Shown: positions 8,768 to 16,007 of the stretch, piece after piece
How the letters are laid out: every line of letters begins with the position of its first letter
How positions within the stretch are numbered: the stretch's first letter is position 1
DNA from: DATFWC01 sp963777755
GTDB lineage: Bacteria; Pseudomonadota; Alphaproteobacteria; Rhizobiales; Xanthobacteraceae
Length of the DNA: 64,000 nt
Assembly (NCBI GenBank): GCA_963777755.1
Contig: CAVZSC010000033.1
Location: 124,001 to 188,000 of the forward strand
Direction: 5' to 3'
Translations under genes and position numbers: made by a program
Notes under the pieces: generated by a model
Databases searched by the model: none
Told to the model about the DNA's origin: nothing
The model's input: only the letters and a program-made list of their open reading frames with translations

Positions 8768-9081
8768 CGTGACGACAACTCCAGCGGTCCTTCAATTCAT
8801 CAGAGCCTCCCTGTTGACGCTGGCCCGGGCGTCGCCTGCGCATCATCCGGGTCGCGCTCTTTGTTCGCATCCTGCTTCGATCGCGATGCAGTGCCGGATA
8901 CTAACATCGGCAAATCGGCGTGCATCTGCAAATCCGCGTGTCCCAGGCGCCGTATCGCGTGGGCTGGCGCCCACGCACACATGAGGCGAAGCGCGCAGCA
9001 TCACGCCGCTTTGCACGCCCACCGTTTCCTGTGCCAACGATGGGAGCCAATTCCACGGGTGCAAACAAGCGAGGAGACGCC

Positions 9082-9510
9082 ATGGCCGACACGCATGCGG
9101 GGACCTGTTTCTGCGGAGCGGTGGCGATCGAGGTGACGGGCGTGCCTGTCGAGATGGGCTACTGCCATTGCGGCTCCTGCCGATCCTACTCGGGAGCGCC
9201 GCTGAGCGCTTTCATCCTGTGGAAGGCGGAGAGCGTGAAGGTCACCAAGGGGGCGGAGCTGCTCGGCCGGTTCAGCAAGACCGAAATGAGCGACCGCCAA
9301 TTCTGCACGAGATGCGGCGGCCATGTCATGGTGCACCATCCAGGCTTCGGCCTGACGCATGTCCATCCGGCAATCATTCCGACAGTCGCCTTCACGCCGA
9401 CCGTCCACCTGAACTACGCCGAGACCGTGCTGCCGATCAAAGACGGGCTTCCCAAGTTGAAGGACTTTCCCGCCGAGGCGGGAGGGTCCGGGCAGGCGAT
9501 GCCCGAGTAG
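9082..9510 (+). CDS. GFA/CENP-V family zinc protein
   Basis: 142 residues from ATG 9082, with GAGGAG seven bases upstream. The family (PF04828) was named for glutathione-dependent formaldehyde activation, but most members have no proven reaction. The zinc-binding cysteines are complete: CFCGAV near the start, YCHCGSCRSYSG, then FCTRCGGHV. The Mss4-like fold is cytoplasmic. No glutathione or formaldehyde genes lie beside it, so its role stays open. Confidence 0.9.
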   Translation: MADTHAGTCFCGAVAIEVTGVPVEMGYCHCGSCRSYSGAPLSAFILWKAESVKVTKGAELLGRFSKTEMSDRQFCTRCGGHVMVHHPGFGLTHVHPAIIPTVAFTPTVHLNYAETVLPIKDGLPKLKDFPAEAGGSGQAMPE

Positions 9511-9629
9511 CGCCGCCCGGCACATGTCCGCGCGGTCCTCTGACGCAGGGGTGGCCGGCTTGAGTTTGTCGCCAATGCGGTGATTACTGACGTGGCGTCT
9601 GCACGGAGCGATACGAGCGGGGGTGGATC

Positions 9630-10460
9630 ATGCTGAAACGCATCCTTGGTGCGCTCATCGGAGCAGCCGTGGCGGCCGCCGCGGCCCACGCCCAGGCGCC
9701 GCTCAAGCTGTTCGACGCCCATCTGCACTACAATTCCGAGCCGACGCCGTTCTATCCCCTCGACAAGGTGCTGGAGATATTCAAGCGCAACAACGTCGCC
9801 GGCATCCTGGCGACCAGCCGCCCCAATGCAGGCACCCACGCGCTGGTCGACGCCAAAGCGCCGGGGCTCTGGGTCGTGCCTTTCATCCGGCCCTATCGGG
9901 TGCGCGGCGACATCCAGACCTGGTTCGACGACCCGGCGATCTACGACCTGGTGCAATCCGAATACCGGCGCGGCTACTACCGCGGCATCGGCGAGTTCCA
10001 CATCCACGGCAAGTCGGCTGCGTCGGAATGGGTAAGGAAGATCGTCGACTTCGCGGTCGCGCGCGACCTCTACCTGCACGCCCATTGCGACGAGGAAGCG
10101 CTGCTGATCCTGTTCGGGCACAATGCCAAGGCCAAGATCATCTGGGCGCATACAGGTTTCTCCACCCCGCCACAGCGGGTCGCGGAGCTGCTCGACAAGC
10201 ATGCGCTGTGGGGCGAGCTCTCCTACCGCAGCGGCGTCACCGACGGCTCCGGCAAGCTGACCGCCGATTGGCGGGCGCTGTTCGCGAAATATTCCGACCG
10301 GTTCCTGATCGGCTCCGATACCTGGATCAACGAACGCTGGTTCGCGTATGACGGCCTGATGCAGGGCTATCGCAACTGGCTCGCACAACTGCCCGTCGAC
10401 CAGGCGCAACGGATCGCCTACGGCAACGCCGAGCGACTGTTCGGCGGCAAGGTGGAATGA
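9630..10460 (+). CDS. Periplasmic amidohydrolase (PF04909-like)
   Basis: 276 residues with a Sec signal (MLKRILGALIGAAVAAAAAHA, cleavage near residue 21). The mature protein is a metal-dependent TIM-barrel hydrolase: FDAHLHYNS near the N-terminus (HxH), HAHCDEEAL and IWAHTGFS in the middle, and FLIGSDTWINERW near the end (the Asp). GRGxGEFHIHGK, read here as YYRGIGEFHIHGKS, is also typical. Export is unusual for PF04909 proteins but known. It stands alone before the WD40 gene. Substrate not predictable. Confidence 0.85.
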   Translation: MLKRILGALIGAAVAAAAAHAQAPLKLFDAHLHYNSEPTPFYPLDKVLEIFKRNNVAGILATSRPNAGTHALVDAKAPGLWVVPFIRPYRVRGDIQTWFDDPAIYDLVQSEYRRGYYRGIGEFHIHGKSAASEWVRKIVDFAVARDLYLHAHCDEEALLILFGHNAKAKIIWAHTGFSTPPQRVAELLDKHALWGELSYRSGVTDGSGKLTADWRALFAKYSDRFLIGSDTWINERWFAYDGLMQGYRNWLAQLPVDQAQRIAYGNAERLFGGKVE

Positions 10461-10518
10461 AGCGGAAGCACCCGCGCACGCCGATGCGCGAAGTCAGTAT
10501 TGCGGCGAGGCGGGAGGC

Positions 10519-12888
10519 ATGAGGCCGATGCGACCCGCAGGACGAGCCGCGATCATTGCGCTTCTCGCGTTCGGCCTCATGCCGTCGCCGGCGCCGGGCG
10601 CATCGACGAAATCCTCCGCCCGGCGCACCACGCCGGCGATCGCCGTGATGGCGAATAGCGAGACCCTCGCCTACTCGTTCGGCGCCGCCCTGTCTCCCGA
10701 CGGCAGGCTGGTGGCGACCCTCGACGGCGGGCTGTCCGCGACCAGCGTGAGGCTGTGGGACATCGCCTCGGGGCGCCCTCTCAGGATTTTGCAGCATCCC
10801 GCGTTCTTTACCGCCGTCTCGTTCACGCCGGACGGCGCGTCGATCGTTTCCGCGCACAAGGACGGACAACTCAAATTGTGGAACGTGGCGACCGGCGAAA
10901 CCATCTGGACGGTCTCGGCAGGGGCGCCGCACAAGGCCGACGAGGATCCGCACGGCATCACGGCGCTGTGGATCGACGCGTCGGGAGAGCTCCTCGTATC
11001 CGGAGACGACAGCGGTCTCCTCAAGGTGTGGGATATCGCTCGCCGGAAGGAGGTCTCCGCCTTCGTTCTCGACAAGGACAATCGCATCATTTCGGCCAGG
11101 CTGTCGGCCGATCGCAACACGTTGACCGCCGTCATGCGATCCTCGGCGAGGACCGTCGATGTCCGAACGCGCAACGTGACGGCGACGCTCACGCTGCCGC
11201 ACGGGTACTCCTTCTTCGCGAGCAGCATCGTGGGCGAAGGCGATTTCGTCGTCCGCCATGCGAATGCATCGTGCGAGCTCGACGAGCTCGTATATGTGAG
11301 CCTCGGCCGCGGCGGCGAAATGACGAGCGTGGACAAGCCGCCGCGCTGCGATCGACCGCACGACGGCGACGCCGTCGACCATGATTACGCGGAGCCCAGG
11401 ATATTCCCGGTTCCCGGTCGAGGCGAAATACTCGTTGCCCGCCACGGCATTCCCGAGATCAAGCGCTGGGACGTGCGCACGCGTACCGCAACGTCGACGA
11501 TCCGGTGGCCCGACGACGCAAGCGCGACCGTCATCGAGATCGGTCGAGACCTCGGCCTGGCGGTCGCCCGCAGGGGCGACCGGATTCGGATCCACAGCTT
11601 CGCGACCGGCGCGGTGGTCCGCGAGCTGACGGGCCACGAATATTCCGCCCGGACTGCCGTCGCGTCCAACAACGGCAGGCACCTGCTGCTGCTTCACGCG
11701 CCGTCACGGGGACGATCCGGCGAGCGCGAGATCGAGCTCTGGCATGTCGATCGGGCGAGCCCGACGAGAGCCAGCCTTTCGTCGCCCGACAAGACGATCG
11801 TCTACGATCTCGCCAATGACGGGAGAACCGCCGTGGCGAGCAATGGCGCAGCGGACATCATTCTCGTCTCGACCGAGTCCGGCCGCGAGCAGCGGCGCTT
11901 TTTTGTTCCGACCGTCAACGCGATATCCGATCTTCGCCTGTCGCCGACCGGCAAGCTGATTGCGCTCCTGGCCGAGGACCAGAATGAAAAGAGGATTGCC
12001 ATGCTGGTCGGCGCGGAGGACGGGAAAACCAGGCTGTCCTTGAAAGGAAGCGATGCGCCGGGCGCCGACAAGGAAGGGGCGGATCCGGACCATGTGACGT
12101 CGATCGCCCTTTCGGCCGACGGCACGCGCTTCGCCGCGGGTCGCCAGAATGGAACGGCGGAGATCTGGAGCACGGACCCGACACGACGGATCAGGCTGCT
12201 TCCTGCCGACAAGACGGCGGCGGACCAGACCGTATCGCTGGCGTTCTCGCCGGACGGCCGGTTCGTGGCCGGCGGCAGCCGGGACAATGGCGTGTTCCTG
12301 TGGAATGTGGCCGCCGGCCGCCTCGTCCGCACGTTCACGCGCGACACCCTCGCCGGTCACGTCGACGTGGCGAGCGTCGCGGTGTCGCATGACGGGAAGC
12401 TGATCGCGGCCGGCCTTGCCGAGCGGGCGCGATCATCCGGCGACATCGGTGCGGAGCGCCGAGTCATCGTCTGGGATCTGGCGACCGGCAAGCTTCGCTT
12501 CGATCTCCGGGGACACACGCGTGGCATCGGAGCCGTCACGTTTTCTCCGGACGATCGCTGGATCGTCTCCGCCAGCCACGACGGCTCGATCATCTATTGG
12601 GATCGGACGAACGGGAGGCGGGCGGCGACGTTCACGTCCGCACCGGACGGCCGTTGGCTGATGATGACCGAACGCGGGTTCTTCGCCGGCTCGCAGGGAG
12701 CCGAGGAGATCATCACGCTCGTGCGCGGCCTGGAAGCCTTTTCGCTCTCGCAGGCCCGCGATCAGCTCTTCCGCCCCGACCTGGTGGAGCAACTCCTGAA
12801 GGGCGATCCCGAGCACCGCTACCGCGACGCCGCATCCAGGCTCGACCTCGAGAAGCTGTTGCGGTCGGGGAACCGCCCCGCGCATTGA
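10519..12888 (+). CDS. Exported WD40 beta-propeller protein, caspase-associated type without caspase domain
   Basis: 789 residues. The start is ATG 10519, or ATG 10528, which sits better behind GGGAGG. A Sec-like leader (IIALLAFGLMPSPAPGA) precedes degenerate WD40 repeats: VRLWDIASGRPLRIL, LKLWNVATGETIW, LKVWDIARRKEV, VFLWNVAAGRLVRTF, VIVWDLATGKLRF and IIYWDRTNGRR. The end (PDGRWLMMTERGFFAGS, then RDQLFRPDLVEQLLKGDP) is the linker that, in related Rhizobiales proteins recalled from memory, follows a propeller in caspase-like (C14) fusions. Here the protein ends right after it with no caspase His-Cys domain. Likely a binding scaffold in the periplasm. Confidence 0.85.
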   Translation: MRPMRPAGRAAIIALLAFGLMPSPAPGASTKSSARRTTPAIAVMANSETLAYSFGAALSPDGRLVATLDGGLSATSVRLWDIASGRPLRILQHPAFFTAVSFTPDGASIVSAHKDGQLKLWNVATGETIWTVSAGAPHKADEDPHGITALWIDASGELLVSGDDSGLLKVWDIARRKEVSAFVLDKDNRIISARLSADRNTLTAVMRSSARTVDVRTRNVTATLTLPHGYSFFASSIVGEGDFVVRHANASCELDELVYVSLGRGGEMTSVDKPPRCDRPHDGDAVDHDYAEPRIFPVPGRGEILVARHGIPEIKRWDVRTRTATSTIRWPDDASATVIEIGRDLGLAVARRGDRIRIHSFATGAVVRELTGHEYSARTAVASNNGRHLLLLHAPSRGRSGEREIELWHVDRASPTRASLSSPDKTIVYDLANDGRTAVASNGAADIILVSTESGREQRRFFVPTVNAISDLRLSPTGKLIALLAEDQNEKRIAMLVGAEDGKTRLSLKGSDAPGADKEGADPDHVTSIALSADGTRFAAGRQNGTAEIWSTDPTRRIRLLPADKTAADQTVSLAFSPDGRFVAGGSRDNGVFLWNVAAGRLVRTFTRDTLAGHVDVASVAVSHDGKLIAAGLAERARSSGDIGAERRVIVWDLATGKLRFDLRGHTRGIGAVTFSPDDRWIVSASHDGSIIYWDRTNGRRAATFTSAPDGRWLMMTERGFFAGSQGAEEIITLVRGLEAFSLSQARDQLFRPDLVEQLLKGDPEHRYRDAASRLDLEKLLRSGNRPAH

Positions 12889-12991
12889 GCCGTCGACGAC
12901 GGGGAAATAGCGGGGCGCGACACGGGTCGCGTATCGGCGCTCGACGTCACGCCGGTTGCGCTTTCGCTCTTGCCGTTCCGTCGCTCCGGCA

Positions 12992-13020
12992 TTGCGTATC
13001 CGGGATACGCGTACTATATT
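12992..13020 (+). promoter_or_regulatory. Sigma70-type promoter of the toxin-antitoxin-like operon, with embedded operator
   Basis: TTGCGT (12992-12997) and TATATT (13015-13020) are separated by exactly 17 bases. A perfect inverted repeat GCGTATCC-G-GGATACGC (12994-13010) covers the end of the -35 box and the spacer. A dimeric repressor bound there would block polymerase. The downstream gene encodes a small putative DNA-binding antitoxin, so autoregulation is the likely reading (inference). Transcription would start near 13027, leaving a short leader with GAGGAGA before the GTG at 13042. Confidence 0.7.
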
Positions 13021-13041
13021 GATAGTCGAGGAGAAAACTGG

Positions 13042-13377
13042 GTGTCTGTGCGCCGGCGGATCGAGAAATATCGTCGCTCGGGTGGGGCGGCCGATCTCGT
13101 TCGGGTCGAGGTGTTGGTTCCTCCGTCCGCACGGGACGAGGTCGTCCGTTTGGCTGCCCGATTGCGAGGGAACCATCGCGACGAAAAGGAATTGCGGACC
13201 CTGTGCGATCGGGCGCTTTCGCTGTATGGGCCCCGCATACGTGACAGCGTCGACCTCGAGCGGCTTTCCGATCTCCGTGCCCGTGCGCGTGTCATTGCGA
13301 GGGCGATGATTGAACGAGGCGACGCCGGGGCCTTCGCGCTGGGGCGTGAAATCCTCGCCCGTGCCGGAGATGGATGA
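13042..13377 (+). CDS. Small putative antitoxin, ribbon-helix-helix-like
   Basis: 111 residues from GTG 13042, chosen because AGGAG lies eight bases upstream and because an ATG at 12970 lies upstream of the promoter. The sequence is rich in Arg/Glu helices: VRRRIEKYRRSGGAADLVRV, then VEVLVPPSARDEVVRLAARL and RALSLYGPRIRD. The strand VRVEVLVPP followed by two helices fits a MetJ/CopG-type fold, but this is a judgement by eye. The stop overlaps the start of the nucleotidyltransferase (ATGA), so the two are translationally coupled, as in AbiE-type and other toxin-antitoxin pairs. It probably binds the operator at 12994-13010 (inference). Confidence 0.65.
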   Translation: MSVRRRIEKYRRSGGAADLVRVEVLVPPSARDEVVRLAARLRGNHRDEKELRTLCDRALSLYGPRIRDSVDLERLSDLRARARVIARAMIERGDAGAFALGREILARAGDG

Positions 13378-14210
13378 TGGCGCTGACCGAGCTGCAAAAG
13401 CGCATCATGCGACAACTCGCGCTGAACCGTTCCGAATCCAGCGATCTGGCGGGCGGAGTCATCCTCAATCTCGATTGGCCGCGCCGCTCGGACGACATCG
13501 ACATATTCCACGATAGTGACGAAGCCGTCTCGGTTGCCGCACAGAAGGACATCGCCGATCTCGCAGCGGAAGGCCTGAGTGTCACCATCGATATCAAGGC
13601 CTATGGGCTGTTCGAAGCGACCGTATCCGATGCATCTTCGGCAACCGTCATCCAATGGATGGGCGAGACCAAGCTTCGATTTTTTCCCCTGATCAAGGAC
13701 GAGGAGTGGGGACTTCGACTCCATCAGGCGGACTTGGCGGTCAACAAGATCCTTGCGGCATCCAGCCGGAGGAAGGCCAGGGACTTCGCCGACCTCGCCG
13801 CCATCGCGGCCTACATGTGCCCGCTGGGGCCGCTGATCATGGCGGCGGCCGGGAAACCTCCGTCGTACTCGCCGCAGAAGATGGTCGAGCTCATGCGCTG
13901 GCACGCGCAATCCATTCCCGATGACGAATATGCAGCCGTCAAAGGGCTGCCGGCCGATTGGACGCCGGGCTTCATTCGGGCGGAGATCACACGGCAGATG
14001 GACCTTGCCGAGGGATACATCATGAGCGCCCCGGTCGAGCTGGTGGGCTTGCTGGCGGTGAACCAGGGCGGGACCCCGGTCGAAGTGACCGCGGATACGA
14101 TTGGATTCGCCGTCTTGAGGAAGGCCACCGACGAGCCGGACATCATGCCTGCTCCTGCGGAGTTCGGCGCAATTCAATGGGGCGTTCTTGAGCGCGTGGC
14201 TCCTCACTAA
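13374..14210 (+). CDS. AbiEii-like nucleotidyltransferase, putative toxin
   Basis: 278 residues from ATG 13374 (a second ATG at 13377 is better spaced from GGAG). Residues 26-46 read AGGVILNLDWPRRSDDIDIF, the nucleotidyltransferase signature GG...RxSxDxD with D41 and D43 as likely metal ligands. Later come LHQADLAVNKILAASSRRKARDFADL and LAAIAAYMCPLGPLI, matching the K...RK.RDF.DL helix of AbiEii/AbiGii proteins. Members are type IV toxins that act by transferring nucleotides, some onto tRNA ends. The C-terminal 45 residues are duplicated as a gene remnant at 4073-4207. It could instead be a housekeeping nucleotidyltransferase, but the operon form argues for toxin-antitoxin. Confidence 0.7.
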   Translation: MMALTELQKRIMRQLALNRSESSDLAGGVILNLDWPRRSDDIDIFHDSDEAVSVAAQKDIADLAAEGLSVTIDIKAYGLFEATVSDASSATVIQWMGETKLRFFPLIKDEEWGLRLHQADLAVNKILAASSRRKARDFADLAAIAAYMCPLGPLIMAAAGKPPSYSPQKMVELMRWHAQSIPDDEYAAVKGLPADWTPGFIRAEITRQMDLAEGYIMSAPVELVGLLAVNQGGTPVEVTADTIGFAVLRKATDEPDIMPAPAEFGAIQWGVLERVAPH

Positions 14211-14365
14211 GTGAGAACCATGTCGATCGGCAGGGACCAGGGCACATTGGCATATGCAATGGGCGCCGTCCGTGCGGCCGCCGTTGCGTGAACCGGACCG
14301 GCGGCTGTTGCGACCCAACCGGGCATCAGTCGCGGCATAGAGCCGACGGTGCCAGGGAGACGATC

Positions 14366-14557
14366 ATGGGCAAAAGCGACACGACGACCAGGGACATCCG
14401 CGAATTGCGGAGCGACGAGCTTTGCGCCGTCAGCGGCGCCGTCCTCGACGTGCGGCCGCTTGGGACCCAGCAGCTGTTCTGGGATCCGCTGTGGTGGCAG
14501 GTGGGTGCAACGGGTCACCTTCCCACCGCCGACGAGCTGATCCACCTCCCTCGCTGA
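14366..14557 (+). CDS. Small peptide with bacteriocin-like leader (putative RiPP or secreted peptide precursor)
   Basis: 63 residues from ATG 14366 with AGGGAGA upstream. The N-terminal half carries RDIRELRSDELCAVSGA, close to the double-glycine leader consensus ELxxxELxxVxGG used by peptidase-containing ABC exporters, but with GA instead of GG. The tail (about 37 residues) is rich in Trp, Leu and Pro: TQQLFWDPLWWQVGATG. Family peptides with ELSxxELxxVSGG starts are common in Rhizobiales and mostly uncharacterised (recalled). No peptidase/ABC exporter, modification enzyme or immunity gene lies in the window, so activity and processing are unproven. It follows the nucleotidyltransferase gene on the same strand. 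Confidence 0.55.
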   Translation: MGKSDTTTRDIRELRSDELCAVSGAVLDVRPLGTQQLFWDPLWWQVGATGHLPTADELIHLPR

Positions 14558-14604
14558 GAGATGGCGCGCGAATTTCCCGCCGGCGGGAATTGCCGGCGGG
14601 CCCG

Positions 14605-15411
14605 CTACAGCGGATTGGGCCGTTCGTTGAGCTCGATCGACGTGCCCCACTCGTCGTGGATGAATGTGAGCTTCGAGCCGGTCGGCTGCGTCACCACGGG
14701 CCGGTCGAGCTTGATGCCGGCCGCTTCGAGCCGCTTCACCGTCGCGTCCATGTTCTTCACGTCGAAGCCGATGTGATCCAGCACACGCCCGGCGGTCGGA
14801 GCGGTCGGCGTATCGGACTTGGTGAAGGTCAAATTCACGCCCGGCAGGTCGGCCGCCTGAAACCGTCCGCGCGTGCCGGCCTTGGCACCGAAATGCTTCA
14901 CGTACCAGGTCTGCATCGCCGGGATCGCGGTTTCCGCCACATAGAAATTCACGTGGTGATGCCGGATGGGAACCGTCTGGCTCTTGTCTTCCAGGATCTC
15001 GACGCGCAAGCCGTCCGCCGTGGTGACCCAGGCCTGATCGGTTCGCTCCTCGCCCATCGTCACCGGGACGCCGGCGGCCTTCCACCGGGCGACGAACTCC
15101 TGCACGTTCGGCACCATGAAGCCGACGTGATTGATCACCGTGCCTTCGGTGCCGCCGCTCGCGGGCGGCGCGCCCGCGCGCAGATGCAGGAAGACCGCGA
15201 CGCCGGGAATCTTCACGATCTCGAAATCGCCCGGCTTCGCCGCGACGCCGCCCAGCGCCACGAAAATCTTCTTGCTGGCTTCCACGTCGCGCGAGTTGAG
15301 ATGCAGGTGACCCATGGTCACGCCCGCCTCGTTGAACGGAGCAGGCTGCGCGCCTGCGCTTCCGGCAGCGAACAGCGACGCCGCGATCGTGACGACGGCA
15401 AGGTGTTTCAT
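14605..15411 (-). CDS. Exported two-domain VOC (glyoxalase/dioxygenase fold) protein
   Basis: 268 residues with a Sec signal (MKHLAVVTIAASLFAAGSAGAQ). Two VOC modules follow. The first runs from MGHLHLNSRDVEASKKIF to about residue 140 with VINHVGFMVPNV and VEILED. The second starts at HHHVNFYVAETAIPAMQTWY and ends VLDHIGFDVKNM, then WGTSIELNE. Metal ligands of the His/His/Glu type are plausible (HLHL, VEIL; HHHVNF, IELNE). VOC proteins act as dioxygenases, isomerases or resistance proteins. Exported forms are mostly uncharacterised. It has no operon partner; the promoter must lie between 15412 and 15553. Confidence 0.85.
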   Translation of the reverse strand: MKHLAVVTIAASLFAAGSAGAQPAPFNEAGVTMGHLHLNSRDVEASKKIFVALGGVAAKPGDFEIVKIPGVAVFLHLRAGAPPASGGTEGTVINHVGFMVPNVQEFVARWKAAGVPVTMGEERTDQAWVTTADGLRVEILEDKSQTVPIRHHHVNFYVAETAIPAMQTWYVKHFGAKAGTRGRFQAADLPGVNLTFTKSDTPTAPTAGRVLDHIGFDVKNMDATVKRLEAAGIKLDRPVVTQPTGSKLTFIHDEWGTSIELNERPNPL

Positions 15412-15553
15412 GATTCCTCCCGCGAGCCGGCGGCCGGCCCTGAAAACGCGACGCGTCTGATGGCGTCTGCGATCAGGCTACAGCACGTCGGCGGCGCGGC
15501 GAAGGGGGTGGCTTGTTGCCCCTCACCCGCCGCGGATCACGCCGGTGGCCGCA

Positions 15554-15838
15554 TCAGGCAACGTCAACGTGAGGCGCGGACGCCAAGCCGTCAGCCCGGA
15601 CGGGGAGTACGACCGGTTGAGCCGTCCCGGCGAGCGGAGCCGGGGTATCGAAGTTGAACGCGCGGCTCGCGACCGTGAGTGTCACACCGAAGGCGGTCGC
15701 GATCACGGCGGCGACCAGGTTCGCCGGCAGCATCCACAGCGAGAATGCGTCGGCGATCCGCTGGCCCAGATCGAGGCCGGTGAACAGCGCGGTGTTGGTC
15801 GCGATGCTGATGCCGATGTTGGCCAAGGTCTCACGCAT
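15554..15838 (-). CDS. Small putative inner-membrane protein
   Basis: 94 residues from ATG 15838, chosen because AGGGAGGG (15847-15854 on the other strand) is eight bases away. The GTG at 15844 is too close to it. Two hydrophobic segments are visible: IGISIATNTALFTGLDLG is moderately hydrophobic, and LWMLPANLVAAVIATAFGV is clearly membrane-spanning. The tail is Pro/Ala-rich. I recognise no family. Its good ribosome site and independent position support it as a real gene. Confidence 0.5.
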   Translation of the reverse strand: MRETLANIGISIATNTALFTGLDLGQRIADAFSLWMLPANLVAAVIATAFGVTLTVASRAFNFDTPAPLAGTAQPVVLPVRADGLASAPHVDVA

Positions 15839-16007
15839 AACCACGTCCCTCCCTGGCGCCCCGGGTTGGCAGCCTAAGCTGCCGTCCCTGAACGGGCGTT
15901 AACATCGATGAACGTCCGTTAATGTTGAGGCGATTGAAAGGCCGGGTCATACGGGAGCGACAAAGTTTCTTAGGCTGTGGTTTTCCGGCCACAGGTGCCC
16001 GGTGCGT

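Noticed and set aside
8792..8794. TGA as selenocysteine codon in the serine hydrolase
   Set aside because: It falls at codon 3, before the signal peptide, no SECIS-like hairpin is visible and the family has no selenoproteins.
7412..9136. 574-residue plus-strand frame across the serine hydrolase
   Set aside because: Antisense shadow; the other strand has SMTK and YST motifs of a real family.
12970..13041. Upstream ATG extension of the putative antitoxin
   Set aside because: The ATG at 12970 lies before the -35 box, so it could not be transcribed from the visible promoter. GTG 13042 has a good ribosome site.
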